Shown one piece after another: positions 1 to 8,496 of a DNA stretch of 45,619 bases. The notes beneath the pieces are model-generated. The model saw nothing but the letters and a program-made list of their open reading frames with translations, was not told the origin of the DNA and ran no database searches. The stretch lies in assembly GCA_002707985.1 (NCBI GenBank), contig PAOI01000036.1:1-45619 (forward strand), read 5' to 3'. The position numbers were made by a program, and so were the translations under genes. Each line of letters starts with the position of its first letter. The first letter of the stretch is position 1. This DNA comes from Sphingomonas sp. (GTDB taxonomy: Bacteria > Pseudomonadota > Alphaproteobacteria > Sphingomonadales > Sphingomonadaceae).

Positions 1-1188
1 CACCAGGAGGGCGAGAATCCCGCCAGTGATCGTCAATTCGATCAGGTCGTTATGCGCATTGTTCAGGTAGCTGAAGTCGAGCAGGCTGTCCGGTTCATAT
101 ATCTGGTACACCGGGACGAAGGAGCCAAAGCCGGTACCGAAGGGAAAGGTCTGCCTGATCACGTCGATCAGGACCGGAAGAGTCCGGATTCGATTTTCCT
201 TCTCTTCAATGTCGATACCCATCAGGCGGTCGATCGCTATCGCGCGTTCGTTGAGAAGCGCCACGGCGACCAGGGCGACGATGCAAAGAATGATCGCCGC
301 AACCATGGCGACGCGATATTTCGCCGGAAGTCGTGCGCCCGGAAGCTGCGGCCTGACGAAGAACGCCCCCAAAAGGCCGACGAGCATCATGGCCAGGCCC
401 GAACGCGAACCGGTGACCAGTCCGACCAGCAGGATGAGCGCTCCCACACAAAGCGCAAGCGCATTGCGCGAACGCGCTGCGCCTTGATGGCGGGTCGGCA
501 GCAGCGTCCACACCCGCAGCATCGGCAGGCTTGTTGCCAGAAGCGCAGCATGGTGATTGCGGTTGGCAAAAAAACCGTCCGGCAGGCCCAAATGCATGAA
601 TCGGTAATAGTATAGCGGCGAATATTTTCCGCTCGCGACCTGCGCGACGCCGAACACTGCGCTGGCGATGACCAGGAGCAGCAGGGCGGGAAGCAGAAAT
701 CTGCGCTGCCTTTCGGAAAGCGCGGCATATCCCGCCAGCATCGTCGCCGGCACCAGCAGCGCGACCAGGCTGTTCCAGGTGCCGTCGGGGGTCACGCTGA
801 GCGGTCGCCATGGCAGCGGCTGTCCCGGCGCGACCAGAGCCGGCGAAAAACGCGGCGGACCGCCGAGGCTCTGCCAGAGCGCAGGGGGCAGCGGGATCAG
901 CTGCAGGACCATGACCAGCGCGAACATGCCCAGCAGGATCATCGGGGTCTTCACCCGGCCCCATTCGATGTCGGACCGGCTGAGCAGTATCGCCAGCAGA
1001 CAAAGGACCGTGATCGGCCTCAGGAAAATCAGATAGGGAACGTCGGGCCGGGCCGATCCGCCCAGCAATGCCCAGCTGATGACTGCGATCGCCAGGGCGA
1101 CGGCGGGGATCGCGCCGATCGCATCGGACATTCTGGTCCGGGAGCGCGAAGGGCCGTGGCCGTGTGAACCCATGGAACTGGTTGCCAT
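1..1188 (-). CDS. O-antigen ligase / Wzy-type polysaccharide polymerase family membrane protein (partial, C-terminus outside window)
   Basis: The frame is open from an ATG at 1188 to the window edge, giving 396 codons of a very hydrophobic protein. The last visible ~50 residues contain FGTGFGSFVPVYQ, then YLNNAHNDLIELTITGG, the loop pattern typical of the Wzy_C/O-antigen ligase family. Members join or polymerise lipid-linked glycans at the periplasmic face of the inner membrane. The ATG follows a GGGGG stretch; an ATG at 1192 opens another frame that reads as arginine/proline-rich shadow. wecB lies 90 nt upstream on the same strand, so the two may be co-transcribed and the glycan may contain ManNAc-derived sugar. 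Ligase, polymerase and protein-glycosylating oligosaccharyltransferase cannot be told apart from this piece. Confidence 0.85.
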   Translation of the reverse strand, partial: MATSSMGSHGHGPSRSRTRMSDAIGAIPAVALAIAVISWALLGGSARPDVPYLIFLRPITVLCLLAILLSRSDIEWGRVKTPMILLGMFALVMVLQLIPLPPALWQSLGGPPRFSPALVAPGQPLPWRPLSVTPDGTWNSLVALLVPATMLAGYAALSERQRRFLLPALLLLVIASAVFGVAQVASGKYSPLYYYRFMHLGLPDGFFANRNHHAALLATSLPMLRVWTLLPTRHQGAARSRNALALCVGALILLVGLVTGSRSGLAMMLVGLLGAFFVRPQLPGARLPAKYRVAMVAAIILCIVALVAVALLNERAIAIDRLMGIDIEEKENRIRTLPVLIDVIRQTFPFGTGFGSFVPVYQIYEPDSLLDFSYLNNAHNDLIELTITGGILALLV

Positions 1189-1278
1189 TCATCCCCCGAT
1201 TGGCTGAGGCCAGCGGCCTTGCCGGACGTCGGCAAGCACAGGCGCCGATACGCCTCTAGCTCAAAGCGGATCGCTCCC

Positions 1279-2418
1279 TCAAGTTTCTGTTGCCGAAAAG
1301 GAACCGGCAACCAGCCCGGCGATCCGTTCCGAAGCCTGACCGTCGCCAAAGGGGTTATGGGCGCGGGCCATGGCGGAATAGGCGGTTTCGTCATCGAGCA
1401 GTGTCGAGATTTCGGAAATGATCCGATCCTTGTCGGTGCCCACCAGTCGCGCCGTGCCCGCTTCGACGCCTTCGGGCCGTTCGGTGGTTTCGCGCATCAC
1501 CAGCACCGGCTTGCCCAGGGCCGGGGCCTCTTCCTGAACGCCGCCCGAATCGGTGAGCACGATATGCGCCATGTCGAGCGCGCGGATGAAATGCGGGTAA
1601 TCGAGCGGGTCGATCCGCGCGATATTGGGCCGATCGCCGAGCACCGCGTCCATCACCGACACGACATTGGGGTTGGGATGGACCGGAAAGATCAGTGCGA
1701 TATCGTCACGATCGGCGATAGTCGCAATCGAGCGCGCGATGGCCTCCATCCCGCCGCCGAAATTCTCGCGCCGATGGGTCGTGACCAGAATGATGCGCTT
1801 GCCCGCGAACCGTTCGGCAAGCGAGTCGAGCCCGGCGGCGAGCGAAGGATCAGCGGCGATGCGATCGCGCGTCGCGTGCAGCGCGTCGATCACCGTGTTG
1901 CCGGTGACATGGATGGTGGCGGGATCGATATTCTCGCGCCGCAGCGCATCGGCGGCGGTTCGTGTCGGCGCGAAATGCTGATCGGCGATCGGCGCGATCA
2001 TCCGCCGATTCACCTCCTCGGGCCAGGGGTGATAGATGTCGCCCGAACGCAGCCCCGCTTCGACATGGCTGACCGGGATCTTGCGGTAATAGGCCGTGAG
2101 CGCGCCGACCATTGCAGTCGCGGTATCGCCCTGAACGATCACCCGATCGGGCCTCTCGGCGTCGAGCACTTCGCCGAGCCCGGTGAGGAGCCGTGCGGTC
2201 AGCTGGTCGAGATTCTGACCCGGCTGCATCACGTTCAGATCGATGTCCGGATGCAGGCCCGCGATATCGAGCACCTGATCGAGTAGCCCGCGATGCTGGG
2301 CAGTAACGCAGGTCCGCACGCGCAGTCCGCGATGCCGCATCAGCGCGTTCGCGACCGGAAACAGCTTGATCGCTTCGGGGCGCGTTCCGAAAATCAGCAG
2401 GACAGTGGGTGTCGTCAT
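1279..2418 (-). CDS. wecB: UDP-N-acetylglucosamine 2-epimerase (non-hydrolysing)
   Basis: 379 residues, the normal length for bacterial WecB. It interconverts UDP-GlcNAc and UDP-ManNAc in the cytoplasm, the first step to UDP-ManNAcA. Visible motifs: GTRPEAIKL at 11-19, QGDTAT around 96-101, HVEAGLRSG at 118-126 and, near 290, TDSGGVQEEAPALGKPVLV followed by RETTERPE, all characteristic of the GT-B-fold epimerase. The next enzyme, WecC, is encoded 15 kb away at 17423, whereas the two are often neighbours. The gene precedes the ligase-type gene on the same strand and diverges from galU, consistent with a surface-polysaccharide locus. Assignment is confident; the final sugar is inference. Confidence 0.95.
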   Translation of the reverse strand: MTTPTVLLIFGTRPEAIKLFPVANALMRHRGLRVRTCVTAQHRGLLDQVLDIAGLHPDIDLNVMQPGQNLDQLTARLLTGLGEVLDAERPDRVIVQGDTATAMVGALTAYYRKIPVSHVEAGLRSGDIYHPWPEEVNRRMIAPIADQHFAPTRTAADALRRENIDPATIHVTGNTVIDALHATRDRIAADPSLAAGLDSLAERFAGKRIILVTTHRRENFGGGMEAIARSIATIADRDDIALIFPVHPNPNVVSVMDAVLGDRPNIARIDPLDYPHFIRALDMAHIVLTDSGGVQEEAPALGKPVLVMRETTERPEGVEAGTARLVGTDKDRIISEISTLLDDETAYSAMARAHNPFGDGQASERIAGLVAGSFSATET

Positions 2419-2598
2419 GTTCGCATGCCCTAATGGCGCAGCATTAAAACCCGGCTAACTGTCCGTCGCAGGACGGCGTAAATCGAAAAGCCCGGAAACG
2501 TACCCTGTCGCAAGCGTTAAACGGAGTGCCGCCGGAAGAACGGCTTTCGTTGCCGTGCCGGTGCGTTCGGGCTATCCGCGACGGGGGGAGACCAATTC

Positions 2599-3468
2599 AT
2601 GACGTTCAAGCCACTACGCAAAGCCGTTTTTCCTGTCGGAGGCATGGGAACGCGTTTCCTGCCCGCGACCAAGGCGATGCCCAAGGAAATGTTGCCCGTC
2701 GTGGACCGTCCGCTGATCCAATATGCCGTGGACGAGGCGCTTGAGGCCGGCATCGAGCAGATGATTTTCGTCACGGCGCGCGGCAAGGGCGCGCTCGAGG
2801 ATCATTTCGACATCGCCTATGAGCTCGAAGCAACGATGGCCGATCGCGGCAAGTCGCTCGATGCGCTCCGCAATACGCGGCTGAAGCCGGGCTCGCCCGT
2901 CTATGTTCGTCAGCAGGAGCCGATGGGGCTGGGCCATGCGGTGTGGTGCGCGCGCGACATCGTCGGCGACGAACCGTTCGCGGTGCTGCTGCCCGACGAT
3001 TTCATGGTCGGAAAGCCCGGATGCCTCAAACAGATGGTCGATGCCTATAACAAGGTCGGCGGCAATCTGATCTGTGCGATGGAAGTGACGCCCGAGGCGA
3101 CCGAGAAATACGGCATCATCACGCCCGGCGGACAGGATGGCGCGCTGACGGAAGTCCAGGGACTGGTCGAAAAGCCCAAGGCCGGGACGGCGCAGTCCAA
3201 TCTGGCGGTGATCGGCCGCTATGTGCTCCAGCCCGAAGTGATGCGGATTCTCGAAACGCAGGAAGCAGGCGCGGGCGGCGAGATTCAGCTGACCGACGCG
3301 ATGGCGAAGATGATCGGCAATCAGCCGTTCCACGGCGTCACTTTTGACGGCGTGCGCCATGATTGCGGCGACAAGGCGGGCTTTATCGAAGCGAATATCG
3401 CCATGGCATTTTCGCGCGACGATATCGGCGCGAAGGTAAAGGCGTTCGCTGCGTCGCTGCTCGACTGA
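2599..3468 (+). CDS. galU: UTP--glucose-1-phosphate uridylyltransferase
   Basis: 289 residues, full length for bacterial GalU. It makes UDP-glucose from UTP and glucose-1-phosphate, supplying glucosylation and, via UDP-glucose dehydrogenase and epimerases, uronic acids. The nucleotide-binding signature lies at residues 14-30 (GGMGTRFLPATKAMPKE), followed by LPVVDRPLIQY; the acidic metal site (LLPDDF) and VEKPK are also present. The ATG at 2599 follows GGGGGAGACC, a good ribosome binding site. It is divergent from wecB with a 180-nt gap and converges on the DsrE-like gene with only 10 nt between stops. It probably also feeds the UDP-glucuronate 4-epimerase at 18837; no UDP-glucose dehydrogenase is seen in the window. 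Confidence 0.96.
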   Translation: MTFKPLRKAVFPVGGMGTRFLPATKAMPKEMLPVVDRPLIQYAVDEALEAGIEQMIFVTARGKGALEDHFDIAYELEATMADRGKSLDALRNTRLKPGSPVYVRQQEPMGLGHAVWCARDIVGDEPFAVLLPDDFMVGKPGCLKQMVDAYNKVGGNLICAMEVTPEATEKYGIITPGGQDGALTEVQGLVEKPKAGTAQSNLAVIGRYVLQPEVMRILETQEAGAGGEIQLTDAMAKMIGNQPFHGVTFDGVRHDCGDKAGFIEANIAMAFSRDDIGAKVKAFAASLLD

Positions 3469-3478
3469 GCGCCGCTTT

Positions 3479-3847
3479 TCAGATCGTCACCAGCCGGTCC
3501 TCGCCCAGCGTGGCGAGGATAGCGACCATGCCCCCGGTTTCAACGCCGGGCGGCAGATCGGTCGCCTGACGTCCGGCGATGGCGAGCCCGGTCTGGCAGG
3601 CGATCAGGGAAACGCCTGCGTCGATCGCCATCGCCAGCAACTGACCGCGCGTCGGCACGCCTGATTCGATCAGCGCCGCGTCGCCTGCATCGTCGTCCGG
3701 CACGAGCAGCGCCGCCGCGCCTTCATGCGCGAAGAGGCGCACCGCACCTCCCAGCGCCGATTGCGTACAAGCCAGCGTCAGCGCCGCGCGGAACCGCTCT
3801 CTATCGCCGCTGACGGCGATGATCGTCAGGCCGCGCAGGACGGGCAT
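3479..3847 (-). CDS. DsrE-like small protein
   Basis: 122 residues. The fold pattern (beta-strand TIIAVSGD, helix, AVRLFAHEGAAALL, a later IACQTG with Cys84 and a C-terminal ETGGMVAIL) matches the DsrE/DsrF-like family, whose members bind or relay sulfur through a conserved cysteine; Cys84 sits where that cysteine is usually found and Cys27 is a second candidate. The ATG start at 3847 lies inside the 3' end of the MoeB-like gene, a 22-nt overlap, the deepest in this run of genes. That coupling suggests the two act together, perhaps in sulfur transfer, but this is inference. Longer starts upstream read as an arginine-rich shadow frame. Confidence 0.75.
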   Translation of the reverse strand: MPVLRGLTIIAVSGDRERFRAALTLACTQSALGGAVRLFAHEGAAALLVPDDDAGDAALIESGVPTRGQLLAMAIDAGVSLIACQTGLAIAGRQATDLPPGVETGGMVAILATLGEDRLVTI

Positions 3848-4581
3848 CCCGGATCCTTGGGCAGGGCGAGCGTGCGAAACCGGAGTGCAAGCGCATCGAA
3901 CAGCAGCAGCTTGCCGGCACTGTCCTCTCCGAACCCAGTGACTGCGCGAATTGCTTCCAGCGCGGCGAGGCTGCCCATCACACCGGTCAGCGCGCCGAGC
4001 ACGCCCTGTTCGGAACAGCTGACGCCGGGCCGCTCGGGGTCGCTGCCAACGAAACAGCGATAGCAGGGCTTGTCCGCTTCCCAGCCGCGAAACACGCCGA
4101 GCTGCCCTTCGAATTCGCCCACCGCGGCCGATACCAGCGGGACATGATGGCGCAGGCAGGAATCGGCGACCAGCATGCGGGTGGCGAAATTGTCGGTCCC
4201 GTCGAGCACGACATCGACGTTTCGGACGTGCGATTCGACATTGCACGCGTCGATCCGTCGCGAATGAACCCGCACATCGACATGCGAATTGAGCGCCGAT
4301 ACGCGCATGCCGCTGACCATCGCCTTGCCATGGCCGACGTCGCGCGCGACGAACAGCGTCTGGCGCTGCAGGTTGGAAAGATCGACGCGGTCGTCATCGA
4401 TGATGGTCAGCTTTCCCACGCCCGCCGCCGCGAGATACTGGATCGCGGGCGATCCGATCCCGCCAGCGCCGACCACCAGCACATGCGCTGCCTTCAGCCG
4501 CGTCTGGCCCGCACCGCCGATTTCCTTGAGCACGATATGCCGGGCATAGCGTTCGAGCTCTTCGTCGCTCAGAATCGTCAT
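3826..4581 (-). CDS. moeB: MoeB/ThiF/HesA-family adenylyltransferase (E1-like)
   Basis: 251 residues. E1-like enzymes adenylate the C-terminal glycine of a ubiquitin-like sulfur carrier (MoaD or ThiS). Visible: nucleotide loop GAGGIGSP at 38-45, acidic DDDRVDLSNLQRQ at 62-74, DGTDN at 127-131, two CxxC pairs (173-176 and 246-249) forming the structural zinc site, and Cys189 in SCSEQGVLG, the position of the catalytic cysteine region. The start [12 protein letters not shown] is typical for MoeB; an in-frame ATG further upstream would run deep into the neighbouring gene. It overlaps the upstream gene by 4 nt (ATGA) and the DsrE-like gene by 22 nt. Neither moaD nor thiS is present here, so molybdopterin versus thiamine versus another role is open. 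Confidence 0.88.
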   Translation of the reverse strand: MTILSDEELERYARHIVLKEIGGAGQTRLKAAHVLVVGAGGIGSPAIQYLAAAGVGKLTIIDDDRVDLSNLQRQTLFVARDVGHGKAMVSGMRVSALNSHVDVRVHSRRIDACNVESHVRNVDVVLDGTDNFATRMLVADSCLRHHVPLVSAAVGEFEGQLGVFRGWEADKPCYRCFVGSDPERPGVSCSEQGVLGALTGVMGSLAALEAIRAVTGFGEDSAGKLLLFDALALRFRTLALPKDPGCPSCAA

Positions 4582-4976
4582 TGCGGCCAGACGAAGGTCA
4601 GGCTCGTGCGATACCATTGCGGCGCGGTGGTTTCGCGCGGCAGCAGGTTGTTCTGCGCAAAGGCAGAGGCGAGCCCGGCCGCATATTGCTCGACCGTCGG
4701 GCAATCGATCGCGCGCGGCACCACGACGCGGACGAAGCCGGCGCCATCGACCAGCACGGCCAGATCCACCTGCATCCGCCACCGGCCGAGCGCCGATTTT
4801 TCGGCGCGGCAGTGCCGGGTCGTCGCTTCGGTGTGCGCGAAGACATGCATTTCTCGCGAAACCTGCGGCGGCGCGCGATAGGGAAGGTCGGGCAGCGACG
4901 ACCAGTCGATGGTCGCCGTCTGAGCCTGTGCGGCGGTGCCGGTCACCAGCAAAAGCAGCGCGAGGAGCGCTTTCAT
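4578..4976 (-). CDS. Small exported protein of unknown function
   Basis: 132 residues. The N-terminus [19 protein letters not shown] is a clear Sec signal peptide with cleavage predicted after AQA, so the mature protein of about 113 residues should be periplasmic. The mature part has two cysteines (in RHCRAEK and DCPTVEQ) that could form a disulfide, and a run [20 protein letters not shown] that resembles the strand pattern of TonB-C-like or similar beta-rich domains; this resemblance is weak. It overlaps dut by 4 nt upstream and moeB by 4 nt downstream, both through ATGA. I do not recognise the family. Confidence 0.75.
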   Translation of the reverse strand: MKALLALLLLVTGTAAQAQTATIDWSSLPDLPYRAPPQVSREMHVFAHTEATTRHCRAEKSALGRWRMQVDLAVLVDGAGFVRVVVPRAIDCPTVEQYAAGLASAFAQNNLLPRETTAPQWYRTSLTFVWPQ

Positions 4977-5419
4977 TGCCCGGTCGATCCGAAGCCGCCG
5001 GTGCCGCGCCGGGTGTCGTCCAGGCTGTCGACTTGCGTGAAAACCGCTTTCTGAACGGGTGCGGGCACCAGTTGCGCGATGCGGTCGCCGCGCGCGATGG
5101 GGAAGGGCTGATCGCCGAGATTGGCCAGAATCACTTTCACTTCGCCACGATAGTCGCAGTCAATCGTTCCCGGCGCATTAAGGCAGGTTATTCCGTGCTT
5201 TAGCGCAAGTCCGGAGCGCGGGCGGACCTGCACTTCATAGCCGTCCGGGATCGCCATGGCGAAACCGGTGGCGACAGCATGGCGGGCGCCGGGCGCCAGT
5301 TCGAGCGTTTCGGCAGCGACCACGTCCATGCCGGCGGCGCCGTCCGTCGCATAGGCCGGCAGCGGCAGCCCCTCGCCATGGGGAAGGCGCAGGATCGCGA
5401 TGTCGATCGGATGCGTCAT
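4973..5419 (-). CDS. dut: dUTP diphosphatase
   Basis: 148 residues, the trimeric all-beta dUTPase. It hydrolyses dUTP to dUMP and PPi, keeping uracil out of DNA and feeding dTMP synthesis. All five motifs are visible: AGMD at 29-32, [10 protein letters not shown] at 67-76, [13 protein letters not shown] at 84-96 with the catalytic Asp and Tyr, GDRIAQLV at 111-118 and the P-loop-like [11 protein letters not shown] at 137-147. It overlaps the upstream lipoprotein gene by 4 nt and the downstream exported-protein gene by 4 nt. The coaBC-dut neighbourhood is common in proteobacteria; here one gene is interposed. Confidence 0.97.
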   Translation of the reverse strand: MTHPIDIAILRLPHGEGLPLPAYATDGAAGMDVVAAETLELAPGARHAVATGFAMAIPDGYEVQVRPRSGLALKHGITCLNAPGTIDCDYRGEVKVILANLGDQPFPIARGDRIAQLVPAPVQKAVFTQVDSLDDTRRGTGGFGSTGQ

Positions 5420-6219
5420 GATCCCTCCGGCAAAGAAGCGGCAAGGCGACCGGTGGCGGCAACGACTTCGGGATCGTTCAATATCGCATGGCCGCGGCCG
5501 GGCAGGATGCGATAATCGGTCGCGATGCCGCGAAGCGTCAGCGCCTCTGCATAGGATCGCGAAAATTGCACCGGCGTGACCTTATCGTCCGCGCCGACGA
5601 TGATCGCGGCGCGCAGCGTCGGCGAAATGCCCCCGGCGGTCTTGAGCGGATCGAGGCTGGCGACCGGCTGTTCCCACGGCTTGTCGGGGGCCTGTCGCTC
5701 CATATAGGCGCGCCATTCGGGCAGGGTGCACGGGCATCCCACCAGCACGACGCCGTCGATCAGTTCGGGGCGGACGCCGGCCAGATTGGCGGCGATCGCC
5801 GCGCCGCCCGAATCGCCGACGACGATCACATTGGCCTTGGGATAACGCTGGCGATAGGCGCTGATCGCGTCGCTGATCGCGCTCAGCCGCTCTTCGGTGT
5901 AATTGTCGCCGGTATCGACGCCGCGCTCGCCGGGCGAGCGATGGCCTTCGTTATCGGCATAACCGGGGCGCAGCAGCGCGACCGCCGCGCTTTCGGGGAT
6001 CGTCTCGCTGGCCGTTTCGGCGAATTGCCGTTCGTCGGCGCGCTCGCCGGGCAGGCCATCGCCGTTCAGCACGACGATCAGCGTGCGCACATCGGCGCGC
6101 GAAGCCTTGCTGAAGGTTTCGCCATATAGGCCCGGATCGGGCAGCGACGCGGTGTCGTGCAGTTCGGAACAGGCGCCGAGCATCAGCAGCGGCAGCATCC
6201 AGGTGAGTTTAGAGCGCAT
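5416..6219 (-). CDS. Lipoprotein alpha/beta hydrolase (VirJ-like)
   Basis: 267 residues. The N-terminus [18 protein letters not shown] carries a lipobox (LGAC, Cys17), so the protein should be lipidated. The rest is an alpha/beta hydrolase with a complete candidate triad: Ser137 in VGDSGGA, Asp211/212 in GADDKVTP and His244 in GRGHAIL. The pattern of GDG in the oxyanion region, LRPGYAD, the GDSGG elbow and LVGCPC recalls the VirJ-type periplasmic hydrolases, but I rate that only moderately. The start is set by the lipoprotein signal; upstream ATGs fall inside coaBC. It overlaps coaBC by 11 nt and dut by 4 nt, so it is embedded in a housekeeping operon. Substrate unknown. Confidence 0.82.
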   Translation of the reverse strand: MRSKLTWMLPLLMLGACSELHDTASLPDPGLYGETFSKASRADVRTLIVVLNGDGLPGERADERQFAETASETIPESAAVALLRPGYADNEGHRSPGERGVDTGDNYTEERLSAISDAISAYRQRYPKANVIVVGDSGGAAIAANLAGVRPELIDGVVLVGCPCTLPEWRAYMERQAPDKPWEQPVASLDPLKTAGGISPTLRAAIIVGADDKVTPVQFSRSYAEALTLRGIATDYRILPGRGHAILNDPEVVAATGRLAASLPEGS

Positions 6220-7387
6220 CGGCAATCCTCTGCGCGAGCTTTGTTGCGACTTCGGCCTTGGGCATGCGCTCCCAATGCTCGATTCCGTCGGCCGTGACCA
6301 GATGAATGCTGTTTGCCTCACCGCCCATAACGTCGCCCGAAACATCGTTGGCGACAATCCAGTCCGCGCCCTTGCGTGCACGTTTCTCGGTGGCGTGTTC
6401 GACGACGCGTTCGGTTTCGGCGGCGAAACCGATCAGCAGGCCGGGGCGGTGCGGGCTTTTCGCCAGCATCGCCAGGATATCGGGATTTTCGCTGAGGGTT
6501 AGCGTCGGCATGCCCTCGGTCTTCTTGATCTTCTGATCCGAAGCATCGGCGCGCCAGTCGGCGACGGCGGCCACCATCACTGCCGCGTCGGCGGGAAGTG
6601 ATGCCGCAACGGCATTGGCCATTTCCTGCGCGGTTTCGACATCGACACGATGGACGCCGCGCGGCGTCGGCAAGGCGACCGGCCCGGAAACCAGCGTCAC
6701 CTCGGCACCCAGCGCGGCGAGCGCGCCAGCAATCGCATAGCCCTGACGCCCCGAGGAACGGTTGGCGATGTAGCGGACCGGGTCGATCGGCTCATGCGTC
6801 GGCCCGGCAGTGACCAGAACGCGCTTGCCGGTCAGTTTGCCGAAGGCTCCGCCGCCGCCCAATTGCGTCTGAATCGCAGCCAAAATCGCCTCGGGTTCGG
6901 CAAGCCGCCCTTCGCCAAATTCCCCGCACGCCATCGCGCCTTCGTCCGGGCCGACAAAGGCGACGCCATCGGCACGGAGCTGAGCGACATTGCGCCGGGT
7001 TGCCGCATGTTCCCACATCCGCACATTCATGGCGGGCGCGGCCAGCACCGGCTTGTCGGTGGCGAGGAGGAGTGTGGTGGCAAGATCGTCGGCGATGCCC
7101 GACACCATTTTCGCGAGCATATCCGCCGTAGCGGGTGCGACGACCACCAGATCGGCCTCGCGGCTCAGCTGGATATGGCCCATCTCGGCCTCGTCCTTCA
7201 GATCCCACAGGCTGGTATGAACCGGCGCTTCGGAAAGCGCGGCGAGCGTCATCGGCGTTACGAAATGCTCGCCGCCTTTGGTCAGCACGCAACGCACGGC
7301 TATATCGGCCTTGCGACACAACCGGATCAGCTCGCACGCTTTATAGGCAGCGATGCCGCCGCCGACGATCAACAGGATACGCTTCAT
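6209..7387 (-). CDS. coaBC: Bifunctional phosphopantothenoylcysteine decarboxylase / phosphopantothenate--cysteine ligase
   Basis: 392 residues, full-length fusion. The N-terminal flavin-dependent CoaC half has His71 (HIQLSREAD), the PAMNVRMW motif at 118-125 and Cys154 in MACGEFGEGRLAE, all catalytic signatures of the decarboxylase. The C-terminal CoaB half begins near 185 with VTAGPTHEPIDPVRYIANRSSG and continues with AAVADWR, KIKK, LSENPDIL, GFAAET and WIVANDVSG, the ligase pattern. Together they make 4'-phosphopantetheine for coenzyme A. The start MKRILLIVGGGIAAYKA is the family norm. It overlaps the upstream membrane-protein gene by 4 nt (ATGA) and the lipoprotein gene by 11 nt. Confidence 0.97.
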   Translation of the reverse strand: MKRILLIVGGGIAAYKACELIRLCRKADIAVRCVLTKGGEHFVTPMTLAALSEAPVHTSLWDLKDEAEMGHIQLSREADLVVVAPATADMLAKMVSGIADDLATTLLLATDKPVLAAPAMNVRMWEHAATRRNVAQLRADGVAFVGPDEGAMACGEFGEGRLAEPEAILAAIQTQLGGGGAFGKLTGKRVLVTAGPTHEPIDPVRYIANRSSGRQGYAIAGALAALGAEVTLVSGPVALPTPRGVHRVDVETAQEMANAVAASLPADAAVMVAAVADWRADASDQKIKKTEGMPTLTLSENPDILAMLAKSPHRPGLLIGFAAETERVVEHATEKRARKGADWIVANDVSGDVMGGEANSIHLVTADGIEHWERMPKAEVATKLAQRIADAL

Positions 7388-8496
7388 CGCTGGACTATCT
7401 GGACCCGCACGCGCCGCCTGTCGAGCGCTCGCGCGAACAGATCGCGCAGCGCATCGGGCACGAATACGAGGCCCGTCAGAAAGATCGGCGCGACGATCAG
7501 CCCCCAATAGAAAGTGTCGATCCGCGCAAAGCCGCTCATCAGCGCGGCCCAGACGGCGAGCAATGCCACCATCCGCAGCGCCATCGGGTCGTCCCACGCA
7601 AACCATCCGAGCAGGGCGAGGCCGATCAGCAACGCTGCGAGCCATAGCGGCAGGATCTGAAGCGCGGTCGCCAGCACCAGCGACTTCACGAACAGGCCAA
7701 AACCCTGCATCCCCAGCCAGCCGGGCGACGCCGGATCGAGCGGACCGGTGACCTGAGCGACGGCCCAGGCATGGGCACCGATCACAGCGGCGAAGATCGC
7801 GATCGCGGCGCCCCAGCCGATCGCCTCGCGCCGTTCCCCCTCGATCCATGCGAACAGCGCCATCACGAGCGCATAGAGCAGTGCGGTTTCGCGGATCAGC
7901 ATCGCCGCCAGCCCCAGCGCGACAGCCTCGATCCAGCGGCCGGGTCTGCGCAGTGCCAGCGACAGTGCGACGAGCAGGCCCGCCCAGATCTCATGAAACG
8001 CCGCCAGCTCGGGCTGGACAAAGGCGAGGATCGATCCGGCAAGCAGGATGACGACGGCGATGCGCGGCGCCAGTCGCGACAGCATCGGCATCAGCCGCGT
8101 TAGCCAGACAAAGGCAGTCAGCGATGCCAGCGCATAGAGAAGGACGCGGATCGCCAGCGGCGGCAGCGCGGCTTCGATCACGGCAAGCCCGGGCAGACGG
8201 AAAGTGACGAACGGACGCAGCGGATAGTCGCCCGCACGCAGCGCCTGTGCCGTCACGTCATAATAATTGCCGCCATGGCGCACTCCGGCGACGATCTGAT
8301 CATAGAGCGCCAGATCGGTCGGTGCGCGATCGGACTGGCTGGCCGCGGAGATTGCGGGGGGATCGGCGATCCACAAGGAAGTCAGGCTGAGCAGCAGCAG
8401 GAAGACCACCAGCCCGATCGCGATCCGCGCTGTCGCCGGCTTCATGCGTGCGAACCGGGTCGGCACGGCCAGCCAGAAAGGAGCCGGGGCGCTCAC
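7384..8496 (-). CDS. Polytopic membrane protein, possible GT-C-fold glycosyltransferase
   Basis: About 370 residues with roughly nine hydrophobic segments. After the first helix there is an extracytoplasmic-looking loop with GGNYYDVTAQALRAGDYPLR and a later RLPGL, reminiscent of lipid-linked sugar transferases with a GT-C fold (DUF2029/PMT-like), but no decisive motif is seen. I chose the GTG at 8496 because it overlaps the ubiB stop as GTGA, matching the other junctions in this operon; an ATG at 8445 would give 353 residues. Neither has a strong ribosome binding site. It sits between ubiB and coaBC, which are adjacent in many alphaproteobacteria, so it looks like an insertion into that order. 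Function unproven. Confidence 0.72.
   Translation of the reverse strand: MSAPAPFWLAVPTRFARMKPATARIAIGLVVFLLLLSLTSLWIADPPAISAASQSDRAPTDLALYDQIVAGVRHGGNYYDVTAQALRAGDYPLRPFVTFRLPGLAVIEAALPPLAIRVLLYALASLTAFVWLTRLMPMLSRLAPRIAVVILLAGSILAFVQPELAAFHEIWAGLLVALSLALRRPGRWIEAVALGLAAMLIRETALLYALVMALFAWIEGERREAIGWGAAIAIFAAVIGAHAWAVAQVTGPLDPASPGWLGMQGFGLFVKSLVLATALQILPLWLAALLIGLALLGWFAWDDPMALRMVALLAVWAALMSGFARIDTFYWGLIVAPIFLTGLVFVPDALRDLFARALDRRRVRVQIVQR

Noticed and set aside
206..1192. Long arginine/proline-rich minus-strand frame starting at 1192
   Set aside because: It is in a different frame from the hydrophobic O-antigen ligase gene that starts at 1188 and has the low-complexity look of a shadow frame in GC-rich DNA.
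2463..2476. Hairpin CCGTC-GCAG-GACGG between wecB and galU
   Set aside because: Only 5 bp and no T-run; expected by chance in GC-rich DNA.
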